From Planoprotostelium fungivorum (lineage: Eukaryota; Evosea; Variosea; Cavosteliida; Cavosteliaceae): a DNA stretch of 64,000 nt. The position numbers and the translations under genes were made by a program. The notes under the pieces are model-generated. The model had not been told where the DNA came from. It worked only from the letters and a program-made list of their open reading frames with translations, and made no database searches. This document shows positions 15,218-25,063 of this stretch, one piece after another. Position 1 is the first letter of the stretch; the number at the start of each line of letters is the position of its first letter. Location of the stretch: NCBI GenBank assembly GCA_003024175.1, contig MDYQ01000083.1, forward strand, positions 38,585 through 102,584, read 5' to 3'.

Positions 15218-16066
15218 ATGATAACAGGCCGTCTCGGGAGCAGCATGATGATGCAGCAGTCCCAACCACCCACACAGCCCACTGTGACCGCCATCATCAG
15301 TGGCAACCGAAAGAAGTTTCACACGAGCCTCCCAGATGGTTCAGAGTCAGTGGAGGTGGCAGATAAAGATGTCCTTTGCATTAATGAAGTCTAGGAATAC
15401 GACACAAGTAATGGTGCTCTGATGGTTAGGAAACGAAGGGAAAAGGTAACGACGGCGAGCGAGACGAAAACATGGAAGTACGAAGTGGGAGAGCCTGAGG
15501 CCAGAATGGCCATTTTAGATGGTAATTCACAGACCATCATGACGGAGAACGTCAATAATGTGGGTACTGTCTCATCACGATCACATCGCACTGATCACAC
15601 ATTAGCCCATATTTGTCGTGCAGGACTCGGTGCCTTCTTACGTATGGAGGGTCAGAAACATATTCTATCCACAAGAGGTGAGATGATGTCATCAGAACAT
15701 CTCGATTGATGATCCAGAAGACTTATCAAGTGAGCTGCCAGCCTCGAGATCGTAAGATTACCATTCGAACAACAAACAAGAAGTATTTCAAAGTGTTCAA
15801 CATACCAGGTGAAGTCTAGACATATATCCATCATGTAACCTCCTTCTCATCATCCACAGATATGGACGCACTCGGTAAGGAAAAGAATTGCACACGAATG
15901 AATGATTGAGACAGGTTTACCATACGAAGAGGATAAATTGAGCTGGAGCTACAGCAGTCCTACCCTCATCATCCGCTACGAGAAGCCACCGCAGATCAAG
16001 AGATTAGAAGAAGAGAAGAGGAAGGAGAGAGAGAAAGTACCTGTGGTCGATCAGGTGTTACGATGA
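15218..16066 (+). CDS. DPCD: DPCD homologue (primary ciliary dyskinesia-linked protein)
   Basis: Small CS/p23-like protein tied to cilium assembly; in animals it associates with R2TP/HSP90-type dynein-arm assembly factors. Family blocks after splicing: KKFHTSLPDGSESVEEYD, NGALMVRKRREK, WKYEVGEPE, YVWRVRNIFYPQEKTYQV, RKITIRTTNKKYFKVFNIPD, GLPYEEDKLSWSYSSPTLI and IRYEKP. The stop is at 16066. Introns are about 15373-15394, 15562-15624, 15680-15716, 15812-15859 and 15875-15914. ATG 15218 gives a Gln/Met-rich lead. It shares a 60 bp bidirectional promoter with UTP18. Its presence implies flagellate stages, or a secondary use of the gene. Confidence 0.92.
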
Positions 16067-16234
16067 TGTCCATCACGAAAAGATCTCACATGCAACAGGA
16101 GAATTGCAAGACACAATGATGCAGATGAGATCGACAGAGAAGAGACAGAATTACAGAATGGATTTATCGATTCTTCTTCGTTTCGTGTGTACATTGGTTT
16201 AGGTTCAGGTGTTATATAAAGTATCTACAAGCTC

Positions 16235-17461
16235 TTACGCGCTGACTGCGACTCTCATGTCAACTTCGGGCAGAGTCGAGTGGAGGACATGCAGGGTCGT
16301 CAAGTTTTGTGTCTTCTTCTGCATCATTCTCATCATCCAAGGGTGCATCTTGATGTCTTGAATGGTGATCCTCTCATTTGGATCACGTCTCAACATCTTC
16401 TCTGTCAGATCGACGGCGTCATCAGACATCTGAACGTCCTCGGAATAGTGGATACGTCCTTCCATCACATGTTCGTGTGTCTCCTCCATGCTGTTTCCTT
16501 GAAATGGAAAACAACAGTTTAACCTGAAGAGAGTCAGAATTGCTTTTGAGCCAAAGATGAACCCACATGAGATGGAAGACGACTCCGAGGGACCAGATGT
16601 CGATGGATGGAGTGTATGGAATGGCTTCTATGATCTCAGGTGCGACGTAATTCGGGGTTCCACAGCGTGTCCTCATGAAGTTCTCGTCGCTTTGCAGTTG
16701 GTGTTTGCTCAGACCGAAACTGTTTCGAATGAGAAGAGATACAATGATGGACGATGAGACACTCACTCGGTCAATTTGACGTCGTTCGTGGATTTGGAGA
16801 AGAGGATATTGTCCAACTTGAGATCTCGGTGGGTGATGTTGAGAGAATGGAGGTATTCCAAAGCTTGGAGGAGCTGACAGAAGATGGTGAATGTCTTCTC
16901 CTCGCTGAAGGCTCCATCGTTGAACAACTCGGTTTCTAGATCACCCCCTTCGACTCTGTAGAAAACATGAGTGTGATTTGTAAACGGCTGCAACTCACAA
17001 CTCCATAACGATGAAAAAGTTGTCGTTGGTCTCAAAGACGTCCAGCATCTGGGCGACATGGGGGTGTTGGACGTGACTCAAGATACGGATCTCATTCTCA
17101 ATCACTTTGAGGTTCTTGCAATGCTTCTTCTCCACAAACTTGATGGCGGTCTTGTCTTGGTTGCTTCTTCGCGTCGCTTGTCTTACTTCACAAAATGAAC
17201 CGCTGCTTCCATCAGTCTCTTCCCCCATCAACTCCATCACCTTCCCAGCTGTCGCCCGATGTAATACTCGGACTCGGGGTGGTTGTTCTTGTAAGTCATC
17301 GGTTGCATTATCCTGCGTCTGTCTACGTAACGTGCGTCTGTGTGGTTGTGTGTGAGTTGGAAAAGGGTTTGAGTTTTGGAAGTGGGAACTCTCCCTCTAT
17401 TTCCGCTTTTCACCGAATTTGATATGATGCTGTCAGAAGCATAGAACACAACAACATCCAT
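16235..17461 (-). CDS. Ser/Thr protein kinase, CAMK/CHK2-like
   Basis: Complete protein kinase domain with little else. After splicing: glycine loop LGSSGSFCEV, catalytic Lys in TAIKFVEKK, ENEIRILSHVQHPHV, hinge FIVMEL, catalytic loop THRDLKLDNILF, KLTDFGLSK (the DFG Asp codon is split by an intron near 16770), activation segment TRCGTPNYVAPEII, IDIWSLGVVFHLM, then EKMLRRDPNERITI and HPWM. The glycine-loop spacing, GTPNYVAPE and C-lobe resemble CAMK/CHK2-type kinases. No FHA domain or calmodulin-binding tail is evident. The N terminus (ATG 17461) has about 55 unconserved residues; an in-frame ATG about 50 codons later is possible. Active by residue content; the substrate is unknown. Confidence 0.85.
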
Positions 17462-17606
17462 TCAGAAGACTTCCCAGATGTTTCGATGTAGCATCTCCTC
17501 CCCGGTAAAGAGTGGGTTTTTCGTCGCTTCGCATGGTCATGCGTGACCTCAGCTATGGAGGACGTTTTCGTTTTATGTCTAAAAGGTCACAGCCACTTCT
17601 TCTAGC

Positions 17607-19062
17607 CTAAAGTTCCAGCTCTGGTCCTCGTCCGATTTCTGCGATACCATCAGTCATTCGAGATCTCATTCTTCTCTTCACCTCAGCCATCACCGCATGA
17701 TTCTTTGGAACGAGAGTCCAATCGTCCATCTTGTAAGTCGTCGGCTCTGATGCGACAATGACGTGATGTTTGTGCTCGTTGGGAGAAGGGATGACGCTGC
17801 CTCCATCTGAACTCACGTTGACGGCTCCCGGCCTGCAACATCATCAACTGATCGTAACATCATCATCGTCTTCACTTGTCGGGGTGACCGGGAAACTTTC
17901 GATTGAGAGAGATACCTATCGAGTCAGTCGACGTCACATGATGATGGAGGTGGAGGGGTGGAGGAGACGCACCTGCCGTCGTGGAGTAGTAGAGGGAGGG
18001 TGGCTGCTCCTCTGGATGGTTCCTGAAACGGATGCAGAGGAGTTTGTCCCCGTCTGTCATGGCCAAATTGAGTGAGTTGGCTCCCACCTAAAGTCGACCG
18101 TTAGATTGAGGCGTAATTGAATGTCTTTGTTTCTCACCTCTCCGTGTATGAGCTCCTTCTGGATGAAGATGATCTGTAGGGGTGAGCATGAGATGAGTGA
18201 CGAGGTGTCACCTGCTCGATCGATTTTTCGATAGCTTGCTTCATCTGATTGAGAGAGTATGTCTTTGAAGCTCCATTCTGTTGGTCATCTCCAACGAGAT
18301 TGGTCATGTAGAGAGCGCCGAGGTATTCACTGTCTGTCGATCCGTAGACACACTCATACATCCTCTGATGGATCATATCAGTGGAGTAAATGGAGTCGAA
18401 TGCACCTGTGAGATGAGCATGGAGATCCTTCTCTTGACGATGGGCCAATGTGCGATGGTTCCATTGTGCATGAAGATGTGTCTGCCAAAGACGAAGGGAT
18501 GGTTGTTAGCGGTATTGATGGCAGTGCTGGTGGCTGCCCGAATGTGTGCGAACAGAGTTCCTGATGTCTGTGTCACGATAGAAGAGGGGAAGTCATTTCA
18601 CCTGTGGCGGTGTGGCCACAGATGGACTTGAAATTGATGTCGTTGAGAGGTGGCTGCCCGATTTTAGATGTCGATGGACGAAGAACCTCACCTGTGTCGT
18701 CTTGTAGGTGCAAGGACGGGCTCCATCGGCCTGAAGATTGGTGATTAAAAATGATGCACAGTCGTCGTCACACCTCGCCAAACTCTTGTCTGATGTGGTT
18801 GTACCAGGCCAGACCTAGTCCATCGATATTGAACAGTTTGTTTCTCAAATCACATTCCGCCTGCTTTGTCTTCTCGACATTGTCATCTTCATAGTGAGCT
18901 ACCAATTTGGGAAGATAGTGATCGTGGACCTGATTCGTTTTCAGATACCATACAGATCTCATCCAGGTGCGTCACTTGTTTCGTGAGAGCGTGACCGGGT
19001 GAGACGAGAACGTCTTCTAAGAGGCACCTCTCTAGACCCAAATAACTCAACCAGCGACACAT
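17607..19062 (-). CDS. Class II glutamine amidotransferase, DUG3/EgtC-like
   Basis: N-terminal-nucleophile amidotransferase of the GATase_4/DUG3 group. It starts MCRWLSYLGLE, which leaves Cys2 as the nucleophile once Met is removed. Further blocks: NIDGLGLAWYN, TLFAHIRAATS, HPFVFGRHIFMHNGTIAHW, DSEYLGALYM, SLNLAMTDGDKLLCIRF and HHVIVASEP. In yeast DUG3 works with DUG2 in cytosolic glutathione degradation; EgtC acts in ergothioneine synthesis. The context here favours neither, since no DUG2 or egt neighbours are seen. About nine introns. The stop at 17607 follows GRGPELEL. The O-methyltransferase gene begins upstream on the same strand and ends 59 bp before this start. Confidence 0.88.
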
Positions 19063-19120
19063 GTTGGCTCCAAGGAATGGATATTTGTGTCGCCACGTGG
19101 AGTTGTAATTTAATCTCTTG

Positions 19121-19801
19121 TCAACCCTCTTTATCCTTCTTTAACATCACCAGCGTGAGACCGTCTCGAAGAGGTACCATCGTCTTCACTGTTCTCTCAT
19201 CTTCCATGAGATGACGATTGAAATTCTTGATGTTGCTGACCTTCCCAGTCTCTCTCTCCTCTACTACCTCTCCCTTCCACAGAACATTATCGAACAGCAT
19301 GACTCCATCTTCTCGCAGCAAGCCTCCGTCCATGATCTTATCGTAGTACTTTCGGTAGCTGCTCTTGTCCGCATCAACAAAGATGATGTCAAACTTTGCG
19401 CCATCACAGATGAGACGATTGAGGAGGGTATCGCATGTGCCCTGGAAGACATTCACTTGTGATGAGCGTGGGTGTCTGTCTAAGAAACTCTTTGCGATTT
19501 GAGCCAAGTCTGGCCGGATCTGCTCTCGTTCACCCACGCGCGATCGAAGGCCACGCACCTCGCAGGTCAACAGCGTGCCATCATCAGACAGACCGTCTAA
19601 GATGTGCGCGGCAGACGCCCCAACAAAGGTTCCCAGTTCCAGCACATTCTTCGCTTTAGAGGCCCTGACTCATCATCAGATCTAAATCGCTCGAATTTGT
19701 TTGCAGCACCTGACTAACAAATTTAAGACATTTCCCAATTCGGGACCGCATGTCATGCGGCTCATCTTCGGTGGGTAATTGGATTGAACAAAAGATTCCA
19801 T
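19121..19801 (-). CDS. Class I SAM-dependent O-methyltransferase (CCoAOMT/COMT family)
   Basis: Mg-dependent O-methyltransferase of the Methyltransf_3 family. SAM motif I is NVLELGTFVGASA, followed by GTLLTCEV. The metal/SAM motif is DIIFVDADKSSYRKYYD, and LREDGVMLFDNVLW matches the family GG-i--DN-LW-G block. The substrate is unknown; the family methylates catechols and caffeoyl-CoA-like phenols. Start ATG 19801 gives MESFVQSNYPPKMSRM, with one intron near 19658-19702 before the SAM motif. The N-terminal helical region is short for the family (about 45 residues before motif I), so a missed upstream exon is possible. Confidence 0.87.
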
Positions 19802-19972
19802 GTCGTCCAAGAGAGATCCTGTGGTTCACAGTGAGTTCATTATGTTATCGGCCGAGCCATTTCCGTGACACCTGGTCTGTATCCCGTCGTGTGCCGTTGT
19901 ACATATTCTTGGATGCCCGGCTGCAGTATACCTCCAACTATGTCCTCTTAGATGGCAACGACAGAGAAGCTC

Positions 19973-21592
19973 TCACCTTCTGTCTCGCTCATGACTTCTC
20001 TGATCATGTCCAAGCTGAAAGAAGTCTCCTCTCTTCCCCTGTTCTTCAATCCCCTCTCCTTGCTGAGAAACTTTCTCGATGCTTCTGCTCTCTTTCTGGA
20101 CGGCCAACTAGGTTGGGGTCATCATGGGGGTGATGATCGACACGATGGTGATCGTGATCGCGATGATGATGTACCTCATGAAGGTGGCACAGTCTTCACT
20201 GCAAGTGTGAACTCGTTTCGATTCTCGACAATTTTTACATTCCGTGAAGAGGTGATCACATAGTTTGTTGTGGCAGTTATCATAGATATCCCCTGCAAGT
20301 CCATCAGATCATGATGATCATCATCACAATGATCATCACAACGATCATCAAGATGACGATCATCGATCACCTGGCTTCCCACAACTACGACACTCTGTCA
20401 ACACGTCCCCAGTCACTCTCACGGCCTCGTTGGATAATCTTCCATCGAATTCAAAATTCTTACCTGACCTCCTTCAATTACGTCCCACTCCATACCCCAC
20501 CGATGAATCTCGATGTCGCTTCCGTTTCACTGATGTGATTGATGTAATTCTTGATGCCTCCCTTCAACTTGGACACGTTCTCGTATCCTCTCTCTCTCAT
20601 CAGCCAACCGGCCACCTACATCGATGGATGAGATGTCGCATCGACGATGTGATTCCGATCACCTTCTCACATCGTATGCCACCGGTGCAGTACATCATGA
20701 TGGGGGTGTCCTTGTGAGCTCCCTCTGACTTGAGTATTCTCTCCACCTCGTCGAACGCTTCGGATGATCTGTTGATGTCCAACCGATGAGCTCCTGATGC
20801 GAGCGTCACTCCCTCCACCTCTCGCATTCATCACCTTCGAACCGTCCGACGGCTGATTCGTACTTGTTCCTCACGTCTAATAGAATGGGTCTGTCTCTGT
20901 TCGAGTTGAGTGATGATCATCATCGTGTCATCCGATCACCCGCGGGGCTGGTACACCGCCGAATCCCAATCGCTCGGCTGAATCTTTCAGTCTCTTCTTC
21001 TCTTCTGCTTCTTTCACCTCTACGTTCTTTCCGTTGTCTGTGGTGTAAGGTCCTTCAGATGCATCATCGTTGAAGACTTTGTCAGCGACGAGGGGTCTGA
21101 GACTGATGCGTAGAGAAGAGAAGGGTTGGCCCCTGACGTTGTTGAGATGGCAACATGATGCGTCGTCTCACTGTTCGTCTCTTCTGTTGGTCTCATCGTA
21201 GACGATGTGAGAGTCTCCGAAGACAGGATGGCTCTGCAGCTGGCTGAACGCTTCAGAGGAGATGTTGAGAGTGGGTGATGATGCTCACCTGTGATTTGAA
21301 TGTCTCTTTCTTCGTTAGAGGAACGGACAGCTGAGCGTTGATGCCTTCGTCATGTATGTAGACTCTCCCGAGGACATCGAGTTTTTTCCATTCTTTGAGT
21401 AATGAACTGCGCACGATTAGACAATGATGAAATCCGATGATGTCACCTCCTCATATCGGTGAGTTGTTCTTTTGGTATCGGAACGTACTTGTAGAAGCTG
21501 AGACATTGGACATCACCATTCTTCGATGATGGTGATTGTGTCGAGAAGGATCTGAGATTGACTCTCCTGATGGCCAACAGGCGACATGCCAT
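19973..21592 (-). CDS. Rhodanese-family tRNA uridine hydroxylase-like protein (TrhO/YceA), mitochondrial presequence
   Basis: Rhodanese-domain protein of the TrhO (YceA/UPF0176) family; bacterial TrhO hydroxylates tRNA wobble U34 with oxygen. The N terminus MACRLLAIRRVNLRSFSTQS is a typical mitochondrial targeting peptide. Next come the acylphosphatase-like domain (FYKYVPIP ... VYIHDEGINAQLSVP), PILLDVRNKYESAVGRFEGA, the active-site loop MYCTGGIRCEK with its catalytic Cys, and RERGYENVSKLKGGIKNYI. A Cys-rich C-terminal segment follows (CRSCGKP, NCHNKLC, CKNCRE, CSEDC), as in family members. Eight or so introns, several carrying GATCATC-rich tracts (20130-20370). ATG at 21592. Eukaryotic homologues include TSTD2-like proteins. 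Confidence 0.88.
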
Positions 21593-22270
21593 GTCCGATG
21601 ATGTGGTTCTCAGCGATCGCGAATGTGATCAGAATCCGGCTACAAGCGCTCATTTATTCTATTTTAAAGTGCAATATTTTGGGACAGCTCCGTTTCAACC
21701 CGCTATTTCATCTCTGTGCCATTTCCCATTTGAGATCAGACAGCGTGGGTGGTCTATCATCAGTCTGTGTCAACCCCACGATTACAAAACGCTCTCGCTC
21801 TCACTGCTCTCATATCTGGATGTTTGTCTCCACAGAGAAGCCGCTACTGTTCGGATGCTGTTCAATAGCACGACACCGAGGCCTCGAATTTTTCCGCAGG
21901 GCGGGTGCATCATTCTTCCGCGCGATGCTTGTACAGCGATGCCTGTTGCGATGCCCGCTCGATATCAGCCTATGTGCGATGTCTAAGGTGCTCGTGATGA
22001 AAGATCCGACGCCCCGACTGTCACTCTCTCACACTCATTCATATTGCACGCTGAATTAATGAAGAGATCGTCCAGAAATAGAGTGCGCCTGTCAGCCTTG
22101 AGTTATAGTTTGTAATTTGTAACGAGATTTCCTTTCACAATTGAAACGTCTTGCGGAATTTCAAACTTAAGTTTTGCCTGCACAGCCGACCACCTCTCCG
22201 GCAGGAACACAGACATTCCTCACGCCAACTATCTAAACGAGATCATTCATTCCCCTGTGACCATACAGAC
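21593..22270. other. Intergenic, divergent promoter region
   Basis: About 680 bp between divergent starts. Two overlapping plus-strand open frames (to 142 and 157 codons) run here, but neither resembles a known domain and neither has the exon-like composition of the neighbours. AT-rich, with TTTGTAATTTGTAACG near 22110. Nothing further is recognised. Confidence 0.4.
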
Positions 22271-22745
22271 ATGATCTTCCTCACCGCGCAACTCTTCCTG
22301 GTGGCCGTGGCTCTCAGAGCCGCATGCAACTATTACACTACGAGCAAGAACAACACGTGGGTGGCCACCCGATTCCACGGTCTAGAGAAGGCAGCCCTTC
22401 TGTCCTTCCTGGCATCGCTGGTCTGTCGATATCGATCATCATCGATCGAAGGATCCGATTCCAATCTCAACAAGGTGACAATCTCTTTTATCTCTTCATA
22501 TCAGGCTGACAGAGTTACAGAGCATTCATAATCTTCCTTCATTTGGAGACATCCTTGCGGCCGCCTCCGTTCAGAGTTCCTCTGCTGGTCAGAGAAAGAA
22601 AGACATGAGCTTCCGCTCGTCATACGATCTTCAATTAGAGAGCTCGGTCATATCTCAATTGGGAAAACAAGATAAGGTCAATCGATCTCCAATCATCATA
22701 GATCGTAGCTGGGAGGAGGCAGCATTTGGAAGAGAACTCTTCTGA
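22271..22745 (+). CDS. Small secreted or single-pass protein, unrecognised
   Basis: Predicted protein of about 128 residues with a strongly hydrophobic start MIFLTAQLFLVAVALRAA, which would serve as signal peptide or anchor. A polar part follows, with a second weak hydrophobic stretch AALLSFLASLVC. After an intron (about 22475-22521, acceptor ACAG before AGCATT) it reads SIHNLPSFGDILAAASV and then a Ser/Gln/Lys-rich tail. A second intron (about 22678-22701) leads to RSWEEAAFGRELF and the stop. The topology is undecided. No family is recognised. It ends 79 bp before the end of the convergent PSF2 gene. Confidence 0.5.
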
Positions 22746-22823
22746 GATGATCCCCCACCCATTTTGTGTATATAAACAGAGTGTATTGTAAATGGAGAGT
22801 TCATGGGGCTTGTACAGAGATGT

Positions 22824-23515
22824 CTATTGTGACAGCATGGAGTCGGAGAGAGTTTGAAATTGAGTGAGAGCTTGCGTGATGATGGGTCGGATGTTGTGCA
22901 GTTCCATTCCAGTCAGATTGTTCAACTCGATCATGCTTGTCCCTGCCGTGATGCTGGAAATCTCACGTCTTACTCGTGATGTTCTGTGACGATTTAGAAG
23001 ATGGATGGGAGGGTATGGATACAGACCTCGCCGTCCACAGATCTTCTAACAGTCTTCTGACTTTGACAACATTGGGTATGTCATCTGAAGCGCTGAGTGT
23101 TTGTCAATCGATGTCGATATCATCACATCTGACTTACTATTCTAGCAGCTGAGTGGCCATCTCTATGTAATGATACGGTAAGACCTCATACGGGTCACCC
23201 ACTTTCTTCGCCAGTTCAGTGGTATAACTTTTCTCCAGATTATCTGTTCTTTGTTAATTTCGTTGATAGATATGTATTTCGAACATCACCTGCTTGCAGC
23301 CATTCTGGGACGATGATGTGACATTTTTGTTTCCTCTTCAACTCTAAAGCGAGCCAGAAAGGTACATCACACTGCTCGATGCTGTTGAACGGTCCATAAG
23401 TCCCTCCGATGAAGATCGCCTCTTTCAATTGGAATTTGGGTTGTATCGTGATCTTTTCATCTCCACAGAAGAACTTGAGATCATCGATCTTCGACAGAGT
23501 GCTCAGAGATTGCAT
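22824..23515 (-). CDS. PSF2: GINS complex subunit PSF2
   Basis: Subunit of the GINS tetramer, which joins MCM2-7 and CDC45 in the CMG replicative helicase. Conserved blocks: the A/B-domain segment ITIQPKF, AIFIGGTYGPFNSIEQCDVPF (broken here only by convention), WLALELKRKQKCHIIVPEWL, LEKSYTTELAKKVGDPY, LPYHYIEMATQLL, KVRRLLEDLWTARR, and the C-terminal ELNNLTGMELHNIRPIITQ. Start MQSLSTLSKID (ATG 23515). Length about 190 aa fits the family. Three introns. Confidence 0.93.
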
Positions 23516-23749
23516 GCTGAAACCTCGTGATGCTGCCGATCAGAAAATTGAAGGGATCAGTTGGCGCCAAACTCTCTGATGAACAAAAGAATAAATCGGA
23601 AGAATTAATGCACATTTTATTCTTTCCACATCAGAAGAAAGATCACCTCCGATTCAAAGAAGCAAAGGTGAGCCCCTCCTCTCTCCCCGCCAATTCTACA
23701 CACTATTCGGCATGCCCTCTCGACTTTTTGACTGACGCATTTTATGCAG

Positions 23750-23932
23750 ATGGTCCACCATGCACTCCCCAAGATCTACCAGAACGTCTTCTGGAAGCAA
23801 ATTTCCATCACCCTCGTTGCCACCTATGTCTCTGCCAAGGCTTACCAGGTCTGGTCTTCCCCCGCTGCTGAGATCAGAGACGACTACTACCAGCAGATCA
23901 AGGCCATCCACCTCAAGGACCAGGACAAATGA
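23750..23932 (+). CDS. 60-residue single-pass membrane protein, respiratory-subunit-like
   Basis: Small protein MVHHALPKIYQNVFWK with one hydrophobic segment ISITLVATYVSAKAYQVW and a charged tail rich in Tyr and Asp/Lys. Size and layout resemble nuclear-encoded small subunits of respiratory complexes (for example COX6C/COX7-type), but no diagnostic motif is visible. A TTTATGCAG acceptor sits directly before the ATG. An upstream in-frame exon at 23530-23667 would, if coding, give a 106-residue protein starting MLPIRKLKGS. I prefer a 5' UTR intron, since that exon is Lys/Glu-rich and starts only 15 bp from the divergent PSF2 ATG. Function unknown. Confidence 0.5.
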   Translation: MVHHALPKIYQNVFWKQISITLVATYVSAKAYQVWSSPAAEIRDDYYQQIKAIHLKDQDK

Positions 23933-24149
23933 GACATCCCATCGTGTCAAATAGACTCACTTACAGCTCTTCCGACCTTTCTTTTGGAGGTGAATCATAT
24001 CACGGCTGCAATCGTTCGACGTTCATCTTTTACCTCAATTCATCTGAGCACTGCTTCGTTGAATCACACAAACGTCTCTATTTCGTTCCACCCATTCGGC
24101 CACACATCCATCCGACTTAACATTATCATTGCGAAGAGAGAGACACCGA

Positions 24150-24883
24150 CTATTCTTCCTTCATTGGATCGTCTAAACTTTCCGTCGTCTCTTCTTGCGT
24201 GAACAATCGCAGCAGCTTCTTCATCTCTTTCGTCTCATCCAATTCACTCTTGAGCGAGCCGATGTGTTCGGCGGTGCCGATCTTTGCCTCTGCTGTCGTG
24301 GGAGACAGCTTGGCTAATCGAAGCATGTTCTTACTGTGTTCCTACGTCATGATTAAGATGAGATCTGGTGATGGAAGCCCACCAGAGTGGAGTAAAGTTC
24401 GTCACAGAAGGCTTCAAAGTTTTCATATTTTTGTGCAAATTCTTTCAGCAACTCTTCATGGGTTTTAGGTGATCTGATGTTGAGGTTGAATGATGATACA
24501 GAGTGATGTGGAATACTCACTGGTTGGCAGTTGGAGGAGGTGGAGGACCAGCGGCCGGAAGACATTTACTGGCTGCAGATAGTACACCCTGATGTCTTCA
24601 GAATGTTCAATTTTCTATTGAACATGATCACCTCCACCGTTTCTTGCATCCTCTTCATATAGATACTGAGAGGTTCAGTCGCACGATTCGAATGGTGGAC
24701 AAATCTGACTCACTTGCTTCGTGATTGGTTCTGGATGGCGTTCGTTGGCGTAGCTGGAGCGACGTTAGTTGTCGATGGAACAATGGGAGGGGGAGCAGCA
24801 GTCTTTATGGGAAGATTGGTCGCCTTCGCAGGCGCCATCTTGATGTTAAGACTGTTCGATAAGGCTTCAGGTCTCGTATTCAT
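24150..24883 (-). CDS. Possible Mediator tail subunit (MED29-like), uncertain
   Basis: Spliced protein of about 190 residues. The N terminus is Pro/Thr/Ala-rich (MNTRPEALSNSLNIK). Helical blocks follow: IYMKRMQETVEGVLSAASKC, LLKEFAQKYENFEAFCDELY, STLEHSKNMLRLAKLSP and HIGSLKSELDETKEMKKLL. The succession of a KxxxxVxxxLxxAA helix, a FxxxCDELxxxL helix and a late SLKxEL helix resembles MED29/intersex, but similarity is weak and judged by eye. ATG 24883 was chosen; the open frame upstream has no ATG. Introns at about 24667-24711, 24589-24630, 24473-24519 and 24344-24383. Otherwise a small coiled-coil protein of unknown role. Confidence 0.4.
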
Positions 24884-25063
24884 CTCTTCTTCTCTGATAC
24901 CGTTGCTGATGCGATTCAATCGTTCAGATCCGATCTCTCGGAAACCCAAATCCCACAAAAATCAAGACCATCCATCTACAACCCACCACCCCTCTAAACC
25001 CTAAATCCCATGTACACCCACACTTCCATTCTTTTATTCAGAGGCCGTACACCCTCCTCGGAT

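Noticed and set aside
16763-16800. Apparent EFG instead of DFG in the CAMK-like kinase
   Set aside because: The codon is split by an intron (GA then T), so splicing restores Asp.
21558-22059. Overlapping 142- and 157-codon plus-strand frames
   Set aside because: No domain, codon usage or splice context like neighbouring genes; probably chance openness in an intergenic region.
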